From Hygrophila difformis (taxonomy: Eukaryota > Streptophyta > Magnoliopsida > Lamiales > Acanthaceae): a stretch of DNA of 64,000 nt. The stretch is taken from assembly GCA_030278955.1 (NCBI GenBank), contig JAOANR010000010.1, forward strand, positions 10,943,884-11,007,883. The letters are read 5' to 3'. Shown here one piece after another: positions 44,864 through 56,664 of this stretch. A model generated the notes under the pieces. The model saw only the letters and a program-made list of their open reading frames with translations. It ran no database searches and was not told the DNA's origin. Made by a program: the position numbers and the translations under genes. The first letter of the stretch is position 1; every line of letters begins with the position of its first letter.

Positions 44864-45232
44864 AATCGACGTAGAGTGTGAGTGCTCGATAGAGTGCCCC
44901 TCTAGCTCTTCGCATCGTGCCTATACGGACGAGTGTGACCTATGTAGAGGGTGAGTGCTCGATAGAGTGCCCCTCTAGCTTTTCACTTCGTGCCAAAACG
45001 GCCGAGAGTGATCGACGTAGGGGGTGAGTGCTCGATAGAGTGCCCCTCTAGCTCTTCGCATCGTGCCTATACGAACGAGTGTGACCTATGTAGAGGGTGA
45101 GTGCTCGATAGAGTGCCCCTCTAGCTTTTCACTTCGTGCCAAAACGGCCGAGAGTGATCGACGTAGGGGGTGAGTGCTCGATAGAGTGCCCCTCTAGCTC
45201 TTCGCATCGTGCCTATACGGACGAGTGTGACT
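44864..45232 (+). repeat. Five-unit, 73-bp minisatellite with A/B alternation in solo LTR
   Basis: The core GTGCTCGATAGAGTGCCCC recurs near 44882, 44955, 45028, 45101 and 45174. Alternate units continue with either CTCTTCGCATCGTGCCTATACGG or CTTTTCACTTCGTGCCAAAACGG type sequence, giving a 146-bp dimer. It occupies the place held by the box B-like minisatellite in the LARD LTR. Confidence 0.85.
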
Positions 45233-48200
45233 ATAAAAGAAACGAGAAATATTGAGAAATGGTTACGTAACGGGAAAATAAAAGATTTAAGGTTTTTAAG
45301 TATTTATGCCTTGCAAATCATTTTACTATACAAGTTGAATTTTGATCACGTGGGAAAAACTATGTTTTAAATCATGCCATTTATTTATTAGTGGATGATT
45401 AGCTCAAATTGTGTATTACCTACAAGAAATGTTTTTATTAAATTTAATTAAAGGCTTTGAAACCCCTAACCCATGCTATGTGTTAACTTACTCAGCGCGT
45501 TTTTGCTGACCCAAACCATTTATCCTCTTTTTCTTACAGAGTATGAAGATTATGCATCGTCATATGCATACATGGGAATATTTGGGGAAATCTCTATTTT
45601 AAATCCCTGCATTTAATTACGACTTGCATGAACGGGACTGTTTAACCCGTGTTTTGGCCATGTCGGCCCTTATACTTTATTTCCGCTGCACAACTTATAT
45701 TTCCGCTGCAACTTTGATGTATTATTTTTAAATTATATATGAATGGGCTGTTGAATATTTTAAATTCTGAAAAACCATAGCCTTGCATCTCTTTAGTGAG
45801 CTCGGAGAAACCGTGTCTTGCTAGGGAGGTGTGGCGGTGGCATCCCGGCCTGGGTTACCAAAAACCGGGGTGTTACATTTACGGTGGACGAGCAACACCT
45901 GTCAAATCATTAGTTGACATGCCAAGTACTGCTATCAATCCCCCATGTCACACCCAAAGTTTCAAATCAAGCCCCAAACCATTCCATAACTCTCAAACCT
46001 TTTAACAGATGGACAGCCCTTAATTCTTCCGAGTGACCTCTATGAAAGCATTTAAAGGAAAGCAGTAAAGAAAGCTGTAAAGAAAGCATTTAAATCTATC
46101 ACCCAGAATTGTTAAAAACGTCTCTTTCCGTTAGTATAAAAGAGCCCCTGGTCTTGGTGACCAGATGCAGATCAAGAACCTCCAAGACATCGATAAGCCA
46201 CAGGGCTTACAACTCCTGGTCAGTTATGAGATACAAACTAAATGAAACAGATCCATAAATGAACCTATTCCGGATGTACTCACTCAAGACTCAATTCTAG
46301 ACTTTGGCAGAAGAAGATAGTAATCGAAGGAGTACTCGACCTTACCTTATAAATTCACCAAGGCCTATATGTTGTTCCTCTAATATTATTTATCACATCT
46401 CATCTACACCCAAGTGGATATTTGACTAAATGCGATATCTAATATCAGATTTCCAACACACAGCAATTTTGAGAAGCAAATGAATATTTGAAAATCATTC
46501 CCTAAACAGGTACTAAACTCTCAATTAAAACACAGATCCTTTCAGTCTAGATGAGACCTAATCGCTGACTCTGCTTCTAAGCTCTCAAAATCAATCCCTA
46601 GTGGAATATGAATTAGTCATAACTGTCGAATCTATCCCTTACTCAGATCCGGATTTTATAAAGGAATTTTTGTTGGAAATTTATTATGCAACATCTGATT
46701 TAGAGCAAGACTTCTGTGTCCAAGGGGAAGGATCCCCAAAATAGCAATAAGACCGGAACATCTACATAATAGTATCATGCATACAAGTATATGAAAAGGA
46801 AAATAAAATACCCCAAAATATATGGTGGGGTTAGACAGAATGCGATACACAAGATGGATTAGCCTGAGATGAGAAGAAATCGGCTAAAAAGAGTGCCAGA
46901 GATAGTTGGGGTTTTCCGGACTGCAAACATCTGCTGTCCGGTTCCCAATTATCCAAGGTGATTGATTTTAGACAGAAAGAATTCCAAACAACGGTGACCG
47001 CCGTCATTTAGTTTTCTTTTGTCTGTGAGTGGAAGAAAAACCCACATATTTCTTGCTGTAATATTTCTCAACTGATGTTGGTCGACATCAGTTGATACTA
47101 TTGCAACTTGAATTCAGGTTGAGAAATTAAGAAAAAGAAAATTAAAACTGTATCTGATTAGGAATTGGCTGAGTGACTAATCGAAACTCTTAGTGAAGAG
47201 AACGCTCGCCGAAGCTTCCACCAAACACTAACCAGATCATGCAAAATAACAGATAATAATTGACACACAAAAGACGGGTTAGTCGATATCCCTGTGAAGG
47301 GACCTTTCACCAACATTAATCTGTGGTGTTTCTCATTATCCGTTCATACACACGATGAAAGGGAAAATATAAAAGTAAGAAAATATTTTTGGTACTGTGT
47401 GGGTGTTAAGCACACAATAAGTGGACACTAAATGGGTTGAAATGTGTAATGGATAGAAATCAGATAAATTGGGCCTAGGCCCAATACATCCATGCAGCTT
47501 ACACAAATCATGAAAGAAAATGTTTTTGGAGTTTTCAAAATAGAGGGGATAGTTCAATTCGAATTGAGAATGCATGAAGGATGAAGTATTACTTACTCAA
47601 TTGATCATTGCTAGAAATTGGAGCATCATCTAATTCGAATTATTGGCCAATTCGAATTAATTCGAATTGGACAACTCGAATTGGCGAAGTCCCTTTCTTG
47701 CTCAAATTGACTAAGGCATTTACCTCAAAGGGAGGGTGAGTTCGAATTGTCCAGCAATTCAAATTAATTCGAATTGCAACAATTCGAATTGGTAAAGGGT
47801 GGAAAATAAACTAAGGCATGAATGGGTGGCAATGGATACAATGTGGTTTTCAATCCAATTCGAATTGTTGAGCAGTTCGAATTAACTCAAATTGAATAAT
47901 TCGAATTGGTTGAAAACCACATGAAAAAAATAGTTTGGCTATGCAATTCGAATTTCTCTTAGCAATTCGAATTAATTCGAATTGCCTCAATTCGAATCAC
48001 ATATTTTCAGACAACAATTTTTGTTCTCACAAGTATGGGTTAGGTGAACACTGTACTGTAATGATGGGTTTAGATTTACTAAATCCCTCATCTCACATCA
48101 GTGTCATTTCACAGCCACCACAGTGAGATTTTCAAGAAATAAACGAATACATGTCTAGTGGGTATTGGCCAGATTCAAACCCTATTTCTACAAACAAGAA

Positions 48201-49672
48201 ATCAGAGATCAAAGAGCCTAAAACATCTAGTTATCTAAGAACTACATGAGTAAACTAAGAACACTCAAGTTATCTAAGGAAGCACGAAATAAGATTAAGG
48301 CAGGAAGAATAAAACTAAAATACAAATTAACACAGACATTAAAAACATCTAAAATCTAAGAACACTTATTTGAAGCTCTAAGGCACTAAATCAAGCCAAA
48401 AACCCAACAAACATGCATTTATTAAGTTTGAATGTCAACTAGGACATAATAAATGTAACATAGTTGAAACAAACAAACACACTAAGCATTTATTTCTAAG
48501 GAAAGTATTAAAGAGTGCCAAAACAAATGGATAAAACCATTTCTGAAAATTTTCCTTGTATTGACACTTGAAAGCAAAATAAGAACCCAAAACCATCATT
48601 AGCTTGAAGGTAGGGTTTATTCTAACTAGAAAGCATGTAAACATATGGAAAATAGCTACTCTAAGGGTTACACAAACTGCTTCTACACTAAACTAAGATT
48701 AAAGCATGTAAAGATTATAATACTTGCAAGAAAAATAAACTAAACTAATCTAAACTACCTACCTAACCCTTAAGGGGTGTGGAACCTCCTGCTGTTCTTT
48801 TTGTCCCAAGCTGCCTTTTGGTTAAAATTCTTGATCTCATGATTCTGTTGTGGAAGGTCTGCTTTTATAGACAATCTTCAAAACCCTAGGCGCACCAGTG
48901 TTGTGCACAGCTTTCTTTGGATGAATTGTTGAGTGAAGTTCGAATTATCTCAACCAATTCGAATTAATTCGAATTGTGAGATCTATTCCTTGAGCTGGGA
49001 TTGTAGCCTTCAGTAGTTAATTCGAATTGTTGTGAATAATTCGAATTGATCCTTTCTCGAATTGGATGAGGGTTTCTGCTTGGCTTCCTTGCACTTTGTT
49101 GGCAATTCGAATTGTTTGTGCCAATTCGAATTAATTCGAACTTGGACAATTCAAATTGCATCTTCTTCTTGCCTTTGGGTTTCTTCTCTCTTCATTCCCT
49201 AATTCGAATTAATTCGAACTTGAACAATTCGAATTAGGCTTCTGCATTCCTTCCAACACTTAACCATTTCTTTGCTCTCTTTAGCAATTCGAATTGTTGT
49301 GCAATTCGAATTAACTCGAATTGCCTACAATTCGAACTATGCTTCAATCACTTAACCAAATTTTCAGTTGTGGGATTTTCATTCTTTTTCCCATCTTTTT
49401 GGATTTTTGTGGGCTCTTTTATTCTTTTGCTCATCTTTTCATTCCTTTTTCTTTTCTTTTTCCTTTTTTCATGTTTTTGGATTTTTCTAACAGATACAAT
49501 TTAAAATTGCATATTTTGTGTCTTTTTGTTACCGGCTCGATGTTTTTACAAACTCGCATTAATCTGTCAAATTCAACTGCTTTCTTATTGAAATAAGACC
49601 GGAATGCGATCAAATGCCCATGTTTAGACACGGAAATAGATTGAAAATAATGGTCAATTTTGGTCATTATCA

Positions 49673-52600
49673 GTCTGCACATTCATTCATCCCCCTCATA
49701 ACATGCTGCACCACCACATTTCCACCAAAACGCAGGATAACCATAATTGGACCCATATGGCTCGAAAATCTCCATGGCACACTATTCAGATCTCTAAGCC
49801 AACCAACTACGTTTTGTGAATCACTTTCAAAAATGAGCTTCGGAATGGGAAATCCTTGGTCCCTCATAATAGCTGTGCATACCCGGCTAACAGCCGTAAT
49901 CTCAGCTTCATTCGAGTCTGCATAACCAATACTATCCGACAAGATAAAGATTGCCTCACCTTCCTCGTTTCTAATAACACCCCCCACCCCTGCCGGATCG
50001 GGATTGCCCAATGATCAGCCATCCGTGTTTATCTTCCACCACCCCTTAACGGGACGTGTCCAAACCAAACCATTTCTTGGTTCCTTTCTTCTCCTGCCCC
50101 TAGTGATACTAAACAGGCTGGAAAATGTGAATCAAAATCAGCTGCACTCATCTCATATCCATCCGAGGCCGCCTGCCACCACAAAGCAATTCTCCACCTT
50201 ATCTCCTCCACTGCTTGTCTTACATCAAACTGCTCCCCCTTGCACACCACGGCATTTCTTCTCTTCCAAATCGTCCAAATGGTTGCCACAAAAGTCAATA
50301 ACCATGCAAAGCTTGAGGCAGACTTTGGATGGAAACCAAGCCACCACTCCATGAGATTTCGAAATTTACCTGGAATCCCCCAACTTACATTGAACCAACC
50401 TACCCCTGTATACCACAGATTAGACACCTTTTTTCAATGGCAAAGCAGATGGTCTATCGACTCCTCCTCATCTTCACAACATGGGCACTGGACACTTGAG
50501 TTTGGAAGGCATCCTCTCTTAGCAAGAATCTCTTGGACCGGTAGTGCCTCATGAAACCCTTTCCATACTAATAGCTTTACCTTCATCGGACATTTTATCT
50601 TCCACAACCGATCCCACAACCATCTCCTTCCGAACACCATGTCATCTTCACTACCAACACGACCTAGTTGAGAATCGCCCATTTCCTTCTTTGGTCCATT
50701 TAACCCGGTCATCCATAAAACGATTCAGCCTGCATCCTCCAATAACTTGGAGCATATCATTCCACACCTCTAGTTCCCAATCAAACAACGGTCTACGCAA
50801 AGCAATATTCCACTCCCAAACGAAACCACTCCAACTCCCAAGCTCGTTTATTTTCCCATTCTTATTTAAAGCAAGAGCAAACAATCTAGGATACATTACC
50901 TTTAAAGACTCACCTCCCTCTATCCATGCATCCAACCAAAATCGGGTTTGACTCCCATCTCCCACCTCGATGCTAAGACTGCCACCCGAGCCTCCCAGTA
51001 GCGGACTCTCCCAGCTTTCACAAATCTTCCCCCACAGCGAGTTGCCAACCTTTGCTTCTGGAACTAGAGGTGCTCTCCCTCCATAATATTTTTGATCAAT
51101 CACATCTTTCCAAAGAGCATGCTCAGCCCCGAACCTCCACCTCCACTTCAAAAGCAACGCAGCATTGAAAGATTGAATATTCCAATTGCTAAGGCCACCA
51201 TCGTCCCTATGTTTGCAAATCTGTCCCCAAGCAACCGTATGTAACTTTCTTCTCCCCTCCCATTCGTTCTAAAAAATTTGTCTTTTAATTTTTTCTATTC
51301 GGTTTGCCACAGCTTTCGGAATTTTGAAGATAGATAAATAATACACCGGCAAGCTATTTAAAACCGACTTTATTAAACACATCCTCCCCGCTTGTGACAA
51401 CATTCTCCCCTTCCATCCTTCCAATCTCTTCTCTACTTTGTCTAGAACCGGTTGCTACACCGCCGTACCATTAATTCTACCCCCAATAGGTATGCCCAAA
51501 TATTTTATTGGCCAAACCCCAATCCCACATCCAAGAATCTCTGCCGCTGCCTGCTCTAACTCATGTGAACAATTGATCCCAAATAGACAGCTTTTTCGAA
51601 AGTTTATTCGAAGTCCCATTGCTAAAGTGAAACACCGGAGAATTCGTTTGATCAAAATCACCTGCTGTAGATCACTTTTGCAGAATAGGATGGTATCGTC
51701 GGCGTATTGAAGCTGATTGATTACTGGCCCACCTCTACAAATCTCCAAGCCTTCGTACAGCCCTAAACTAGCTGCTTTTACCACTAACTGGTTGAGTATT
51801 TCGACCACCAAGATAAAGAGATATGGTGAGAGCGGATCTCCTTGTCTTAGACCTTTATGCATCTTGAAAAAATCCGTAGGGGGCCCATTTATTAAGACCG
51901 CTGCCGAGGCTGAGCAAATACACTCCCTAATCCACCGCACCCACTTATCATCAAAATTCATAGCCTTCAATACTCGGAATAAAGCTTCCCACGACACGTT
52001 ATCGTACGCCTTCGTAAAATCCAATTTAACAACAAAACAACTCCGCCCTTCCACCTTTGTCGAATGAACTACCTCAGACGCAATTAACACGCTATCCAAA
52101 TTTTGGCGTCCCTTAACAAAAACCATTTGATAGCCACCCACAACTCTATCCAGTAAATCCTTGATTCTGATCGCCAAAGTTTTGGCTATGATTTTATATA
52201 CGCTGCCAATAAGAGAAATCGGCCTAAAATCTCCAAACCCGGATAGATTATCGACTTTAGGAATCAAAGCAATGAAATAACTACCCAATCCCCTTGGCAG
52301 TGCATCCTCTGCTTCCAGTCCCCTAAACATCTGCATTACATCCCATTGAACAAGCTCCCAATACTTTTTAAAAAAACATATATTATAACCATCCGGACCT
52401 GGAGCTTTATTCCCATCACAGCTCCAAACAGCATCTCTATCTTCCTTCTCTGTGAATTCTCTAGTAAGCCATGACCTGTCCTCTTCACCCATCACTGGCC
52501 TGACCATATTTTCAAAATGAAAGATTACCTCCTGTTGATGGGCAAACTGAGCCTGGAAGTGATTAAATGCCAATATCTTAATTTCGTTTGGATCAACCAC

Positions 52601-53756
52601 CATCTCTCCACTCGCCATAATTGCCCCGATTTTACTTCTACTCCTGTTTAGTGCCATGACTACATGGAAAAACCTCGTGTTAAGATCGCCTTCCTTGAGC
52701 CACCGGATCCAGGGATTTTTGAAATCACCTCTGTTCATCGGCCAGCACCAACTTTTTTAGCTCGCATTTTTTGATCATCCAGTCTGTCCTGTCTTCCTCA
52801 GTGAAATCAGGCCCCTGCATCCTTTCTTCAATCTTATCAATCTCCCGAGATAACTGATGCATATTTGTCTCTAACTCCGACGCACCATATCCCACCCAAC
52901 CCCTTATCCTTCCTTTCAAAGCTTTCAGTTTGCCAACTATACTTCTTCCTCTGTTTGATATGTCATTCCCCCACACCTCTTTGACCAAGTCCGAAAATCC
53001 TCTTGCTTCCATCCAGTAATTGTAAAACCTGAAAGGTTTCGGTCCCCACGACTTCTCTCCAATCTCCAAAACAACCGGGTAGTGGTTTGATAATACCTAC
53101 TCTCCTTTCCTTTGTACAACAGGTCCATCTAAGCACAACCAACCCGGTGATAGTAAAAACCTATCGATCCTACTACACGCTCTCCCGCCCCTCCCAAACC
53201 AAGTAAAAGCCCCACCCTCCATTGGCAAATCCACCAGCCCCAAATGATCAATGAAGCCCCTGAAATCCCTAATCGACCCATTATCCACACTCACACCCCT
53301 CCTCTCCCCTGCCTCGCAAACCGCATTGTAATCCCCTGCCATACACCAAACCTCACCATTAGAAGTTTCACACTTTTGAGAGATGACACTCCAAAACTCA
53401 GCCCGAGCACTTCTTTCATTAAGTGCATGTATGCACAAGATATTCAACACTCCCCTAATGTCATTGAACTGTCCCTTAATCCATATATAATTGTGATCTC
53501 TCTCCAAAACATTGAAACTGCCTCTCCCAGCATCCCAAATAATCAATAGTCGTCCGGCGTTTCCATTTGCAGGTTGGAAGCAAAAGGCATAACCCCTCGA
53601 CCCCCACAGCCTAGTAACCAAACGATCATTGATTTCCTCCATCTTAGTTTCTTGAAAGCAAATCATTGATGGTCTCTCATTCTTGCATAATCAAAACACC
53701 GCCCTACGCCTAACCCCCCCATTCAAACCCCTAAGATTACACGTAATAAGCTTCAT
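49673..53756 (-). pseudogene. LINE ORF2 (endonuclease, reverse transcriptase, zinc finger, RNase H), multiply broken
   Basis: L1-type ORF2 on the minus strand, starting at 53756 (MKLITCNLRGLNG). The APE-like endonuclease shows FQETK, GDYNAV and SRIDRF. Reverse transcriptase (51455-52738) shows PRPISL-like FRPISLI, KLDFTKAYD, GLRQGDPLSPYLF and YADD. The zf-RVT domain (about 50400-50800) has CPCCEDEEESIDHLLCH, and the RNase H domain (49673-50030) starts with INTDG. Stops include 53691-53693 and 53097-53099; there is a frameshift near 52730, a stop at 51455-51457, and further breaks before and after the zinc-finger part. The RNase H frame breaks off at 49673 (NECAD), where the LTR element begins, and resumes 29.8 kb away at 19890. 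It would have primed reverse transcription at nicked chromosomal targets. Confidence 0.92.
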
Positions 53757-53898
53757 ATTCAACCAGTATACACTCAAACAGCACCACCCTCCCTCACCAA
53801 TTCCTTCCAAACAACAGATTCAGCCGCGTCTCCTTCAACCAAACAACTCAATCCAAGCTTTTCTGCCAAGTCTAAGATCTCTCTAACCTCTGACATCT

Positions 53899-56047
53899 CT
53901 ACCAGTTTAACCTTATTCTGTAGCCATATTGTAGAAAATTGCAATCTAGCAAAATCCTCACAATTTTCTCTTGTTCAATTGCTTTACCCAACTGAACCTT
54001 ATGCCCTTTTCGTTTAGAAGGTCTACCCCTCTTCCGCCCCCTCCTAATCGACCCCAAACTCACAAAGATGATTTTTGCCATCGCCACCTCAACCGCCTTT
54101 ATCTTCTGTTCAAACTCCGCTTCGGATCTGTCCTTCTCCTCATTCCGCACCCACGACTCCGATTCTACCTCTACCCCATCTGAATTTGAGTGGAGCCCTA
54201 CATCCATCTCCCCCACACTCTTATCCCCTTCCAGTGTCACCGAATCGATTATCTCTAGATTTCTCTCCACAACCTTCTCTCTACTCCTTACACCTATATC
54301 CGCCTTTGGCAATATTCCATCCAGACCATCTAACTCGTCTCCACCCCCATTTCCACAAGAATTGGGTTGGACCCCATCCGACCAGGCTATGTTAAAAACC
54401 CTTAGGCCCATATATATATCAGCGGGCTCCTTTTGCTCTTCAGCCCGCCCAACTCTTGGCCCAACAGGATTAATTACATCAGGGTTCCGGCCCAATAACC
54501 ACGTCCCCACATCTGATCCCCCTTCTGTATGTCCAACCGAAACTTGGGAAGTGTCCACACTTATTACCTTAGTAGTATTATTTGGTACAGCCGCCAACTT
54601 TAAGTTTTGATCCATCCCATGCATATGCTCAAAAGATCCTTCCGCTTCTCTATGCACGGAAGTCCGGGACTTCTCCACAATCACTGTCTCCGGCGAATCA
54701 TTCACCTGTTCTACTTCCAAACCTCCACCCCGGCGGACTGCTGCCCTACACTCCGAGGAGTCATCCGCCACCACCACCGCATCACTATAGTTTGCCACGA
54801 CTCTGACTGCCGACGCATGGTCCCCAACTTTAACACTGATCACCGATGGAACAGTGCCTACTTCGTCTAATGCAACCAAAATCCTCGCCCGATCAAACCT
54901 CTTTTTATTCAACGTTTCTCCATCCATACTGATAACTTTCCCCCACCCTTTAACTAATCTCTGAAAATTTTCCTCGTTCCATGCTTCAACTGGTACTCCA
55001 AACATGTAAACCCAAACCAATTGGTTATGACACATTGGTCCAGCACCCCACCTTCTCTTCCAACCAATGAAGCTACGATCACCCTGGTCCGATACGAAAA
55101 TATCCCTTTGTTCAGCTTTTTGGAAGACCGCCACAAACGTGTGGCCTCCTCCGTAATGAACCTCCTCGCAGCCCGGATGATATTTGAATAACCAGTCCTG
55201 GAAGTCGATCAGCTCCTCCAAACCCTTTAGGTTCACAATTGCCGCTCTCCGTAGAAACTCGGTATCCTCTTGCTTAGTATCAAGATAAATCACTTCCGAG
55301 ACTCTCCTACCCCCCACAGTTTGTTTCCACATCCTCCCCCCTCTAATAACATCCGCATAGGTACGTTCATCACGCCATGCATCCTTGATCTTGTGCTCCC
55401 TCTTTTCTATTCCATTTCCCCCATCCCATGTTTTAGTATTATCTTGGCTACTCTTGCACCTCACATTCTCCCCTCCCTCCCCTTTTACATTGCGACTCGG
55501 ATACGCCCAGGTAAATTTTAGCTTCCTGCCTGACATCACTCTCCCATTCATTCTTCTCATGACAAGTTCCGCCTCTGATCTCCTCTGGAACCTAAAGAAA
55601 TCGAATTTAAACCCTGTCTCCGGCCATTTTCTGCCTGGGATAAATCAATCTCGCACCGCCGCTATCTTGTCAACCCTAAACCCTGACATCACTCCCATTC
55701 ATTCTTCTCATGACAAGTTCCGCCTCTGATCTCCTCTGGAACCTAAAGAAATCGAATTTAAACCCTGTCTCCGGCCATTTTCTGCCTGGGATAAACCAAT
55801 CTCGCACCTCCGCTATCTTGTCAATCTCCCGAAAAATGTGACTATTTTCTATCTTCACTGGTATATTCCCGACGTACACTCCCACTAAGCCTCTCCGATA
55901 TTGGAAAGCTCCATTTCGCCATCCTCTCCCGCTCGTATTCTTCCATTGTGGCCCAACAGCTCCTGCCGTGAAACTCCGATGACCTTCTCCAGCTCCGGTG
56001 ACCTTGGCCGACATCCTCTCCCGTTTTTCTTTTTTCTTAGTCGACAA
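53899..56047 (-). pseudogene. LINE ORF1 (RRM plus DUF4283-like), split by a tandem duplication
   Basis: The N-terminal piece (56047-55676, 123 codons) has an RNA-recognition-motif start, VYVGNIPVK, preceded by basic KKKEKRER. The same RRM finishes in the second piece (55560-53899, 553 codons) at RMNGRVMSGRKLKFTW. That piece continues with a DUF4283-like region containing HNQLVWVYMFGVPVEAWNEE and a long acidic C-terminal part with a basic RRGRKRGRPSKRK patch near its end. A tandem duplication of about 151 bp (55531-55681 and 55684-55832) shifts the frame and separates the pieces. In intact elements ORF1 binds the LINE RNA in the ribonucleoprotein. Confidence 0.85.
55531..55832. repeat. 151-bp tandem duplication in LINE ORF1
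   Basis: GACATCACT...TCTTGTCAA occurs twice in direct order with offset 151-153 bp and few differences. The offset is not a multiple of three in most of the unit. Confidence 0.9.
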
Positions 56048-56059
56048 TCTCGGTACATA

Positions 56060-56078
56060 ATTAGAGCGTCATTGCATT
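56060..56078. repeat. LINE target-site duplication, right copy (19 bp)
   Basis: ATTAGAGCGTCATTGCATT, an exact match to 19606-19624. Confidence 0.85.
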
Positions 56079-56453
56079 AGTACATCATCATATGAAGTAT
56101 AAATCAACTAACATTTTTATATAATTATTAAGTGAATTCAATTTTGTAAAAATAAATAGAAGTATATCATATACTACGTAGTTCTAGAGTGATGAAACAA
56201 GGTGACCAACAAATAAAAACACCTCATAGGCAAACCCTTGACCCCCAAGCCATGCTACCAAATTTGTTCCCAAACAAAACTTTAGTTCAAATCTGGTTAA
56301 AGTAAAAACACTAGTAATAAGTAAGCGCCATTCATTTTACTTGTCGGCCCGGCCTGTCTTCGACTCAATTGTCCAGTTGCTCCTCCATAATCAATTATTA
56401 CAGTACCAGTTACCATCTCCGTCATCCATTTGGAAGCCTAGAATGGCCCTCGA
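56079..56453. other. Intergenic sequence, nothing recognised
   Basis: About 375 bp of ordinary AT-rich DNA continuing the pre-LINE locus, originally adjacent to position 19605. No gene seen. Confidence 0.5.
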
Positions 56454-56468
56454 GTACTCTACACCATT

Positions 56469-56649
56469 TTTAATTTGTGAATTACGGTATCCAATGCCAC
56501 AATGGGCCCAAGACTAATCCTCGAGTATCTGCATGGGCAATGAAGGGCGTCTTTCCCAAAGCAATTTTTTGCATACAGAAGGCTCGAAACCGAGACCTTC
56601 CTTAAGTAATTAGAGCCCAAATTCACTCAAGTCAACAGTTGTTGGTCTT
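56469..56649 (-). mobile_element. tRNA-related SINE, family 2, with 15-bp target duplication
   Basis: GTACTCTACACCATT flanks it at 56454-56468 and 56650-56664. It matches 6712-6892 through GGGCCCAAGACTAATCC, CTCGAGTATCTGC, TCTTTCCCAAAGCA, GCATACA and GAGACCTTCCTTAAG. It is more diverged; box B reads GGTTTCGAGCC on the minus strand. Confidence 0.7.
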
Positions 56650-56664
56650 GTACTCTACACCATT

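Larger units (their letters stand above)
43041..45877 (+). mobile_element. Solo LTR (2,837 bp) of a family related to the plus-strand LARD
   Basis: Starts TGTAATACCCGAGAAAT, ends CGGGGTGTTACA, and is flanked by TTTAC (43036-43040 and 45878-45882). The uninterrupted site AATCGTTTACGGTGGAC is at about 20950 and 35685. There is no internal region or second LTR, so this is an LTR-LTR recombination product. From about 43720 to its end it is similar to the LARD LTR. The first 700 bp and the minisatellite section are different sequence, so it belongs to a related but distinct subfamily. Confidence 0.88.
19891..49672 (-). mobile_element. Three-LTR non-coding LTR retrotransposon (Athila/Tat-like LARD), 29.8 kb with inserts
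   Basis: Three LTR copies (19891-24770, 34627-39506, 41974-49672) alternate with two copies of an internal region (24771-34626 and 39507-41973). The outer ends are TG...CA and flanked by GTCTG (19886-19890 and 49673-49677); no duplication is seen at the inner junctions. So one element inserted into the LINE, and an extra internal+LTR unit arose later by recombination between LTRs. The primer site TGGCGCCGTTGCCGGGGA next to LTR 2 and LTR 3 sets the minus-strand orientation and resembles that of Athila/Tat-lineage Ty3/Gypsy elements. The native unit (LTR 4,880 bp, internal about 2.47 kb) encodes no Gag or Pol, so it is a large retrotransposon derivative needing a helper. Confidence 0.85.
41974..49672 (-). 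repeat. Athila-like LARD LTR copy 3, interrupted by a solo LTR
   Basis: The outer 5' LTR on the minus strand. Without the inserted 2,842 bp it is 4,857 bp. The 23-bp shortfall against the other copies is explained by three deletions: 18 bp between two AATTCGAATT motifs near 47560, 3 bp near 48013 and 2 bp near 49490. Palindrome clusters are at 47554-47998 and 48938-49341. Confidence 0.85.
49673..56059 (-). mobile_element. L1-type LINE, main part (about 6.4 of 6.65 kb)
   Basis: It runs from a 5' end at about 56059 (minus strand), directly next to the 19-bp duplication, to the break in RNase H. Together with 19625-19885 it totals about 6.65 kb, the usual full length for plant L1-type LINEs, with ORF1 then ORF2. 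The reverse-oriented readings over it on the plus strand are shadows. Confidence 0.9.

Noticed and set aside
50004..55729. Many plus-strand frames of 70-180 codons
   Set aside because: They are antisense shadows of the LINE ORFs, rich in Pro/Ser/His as expected of reversed coding sequence.
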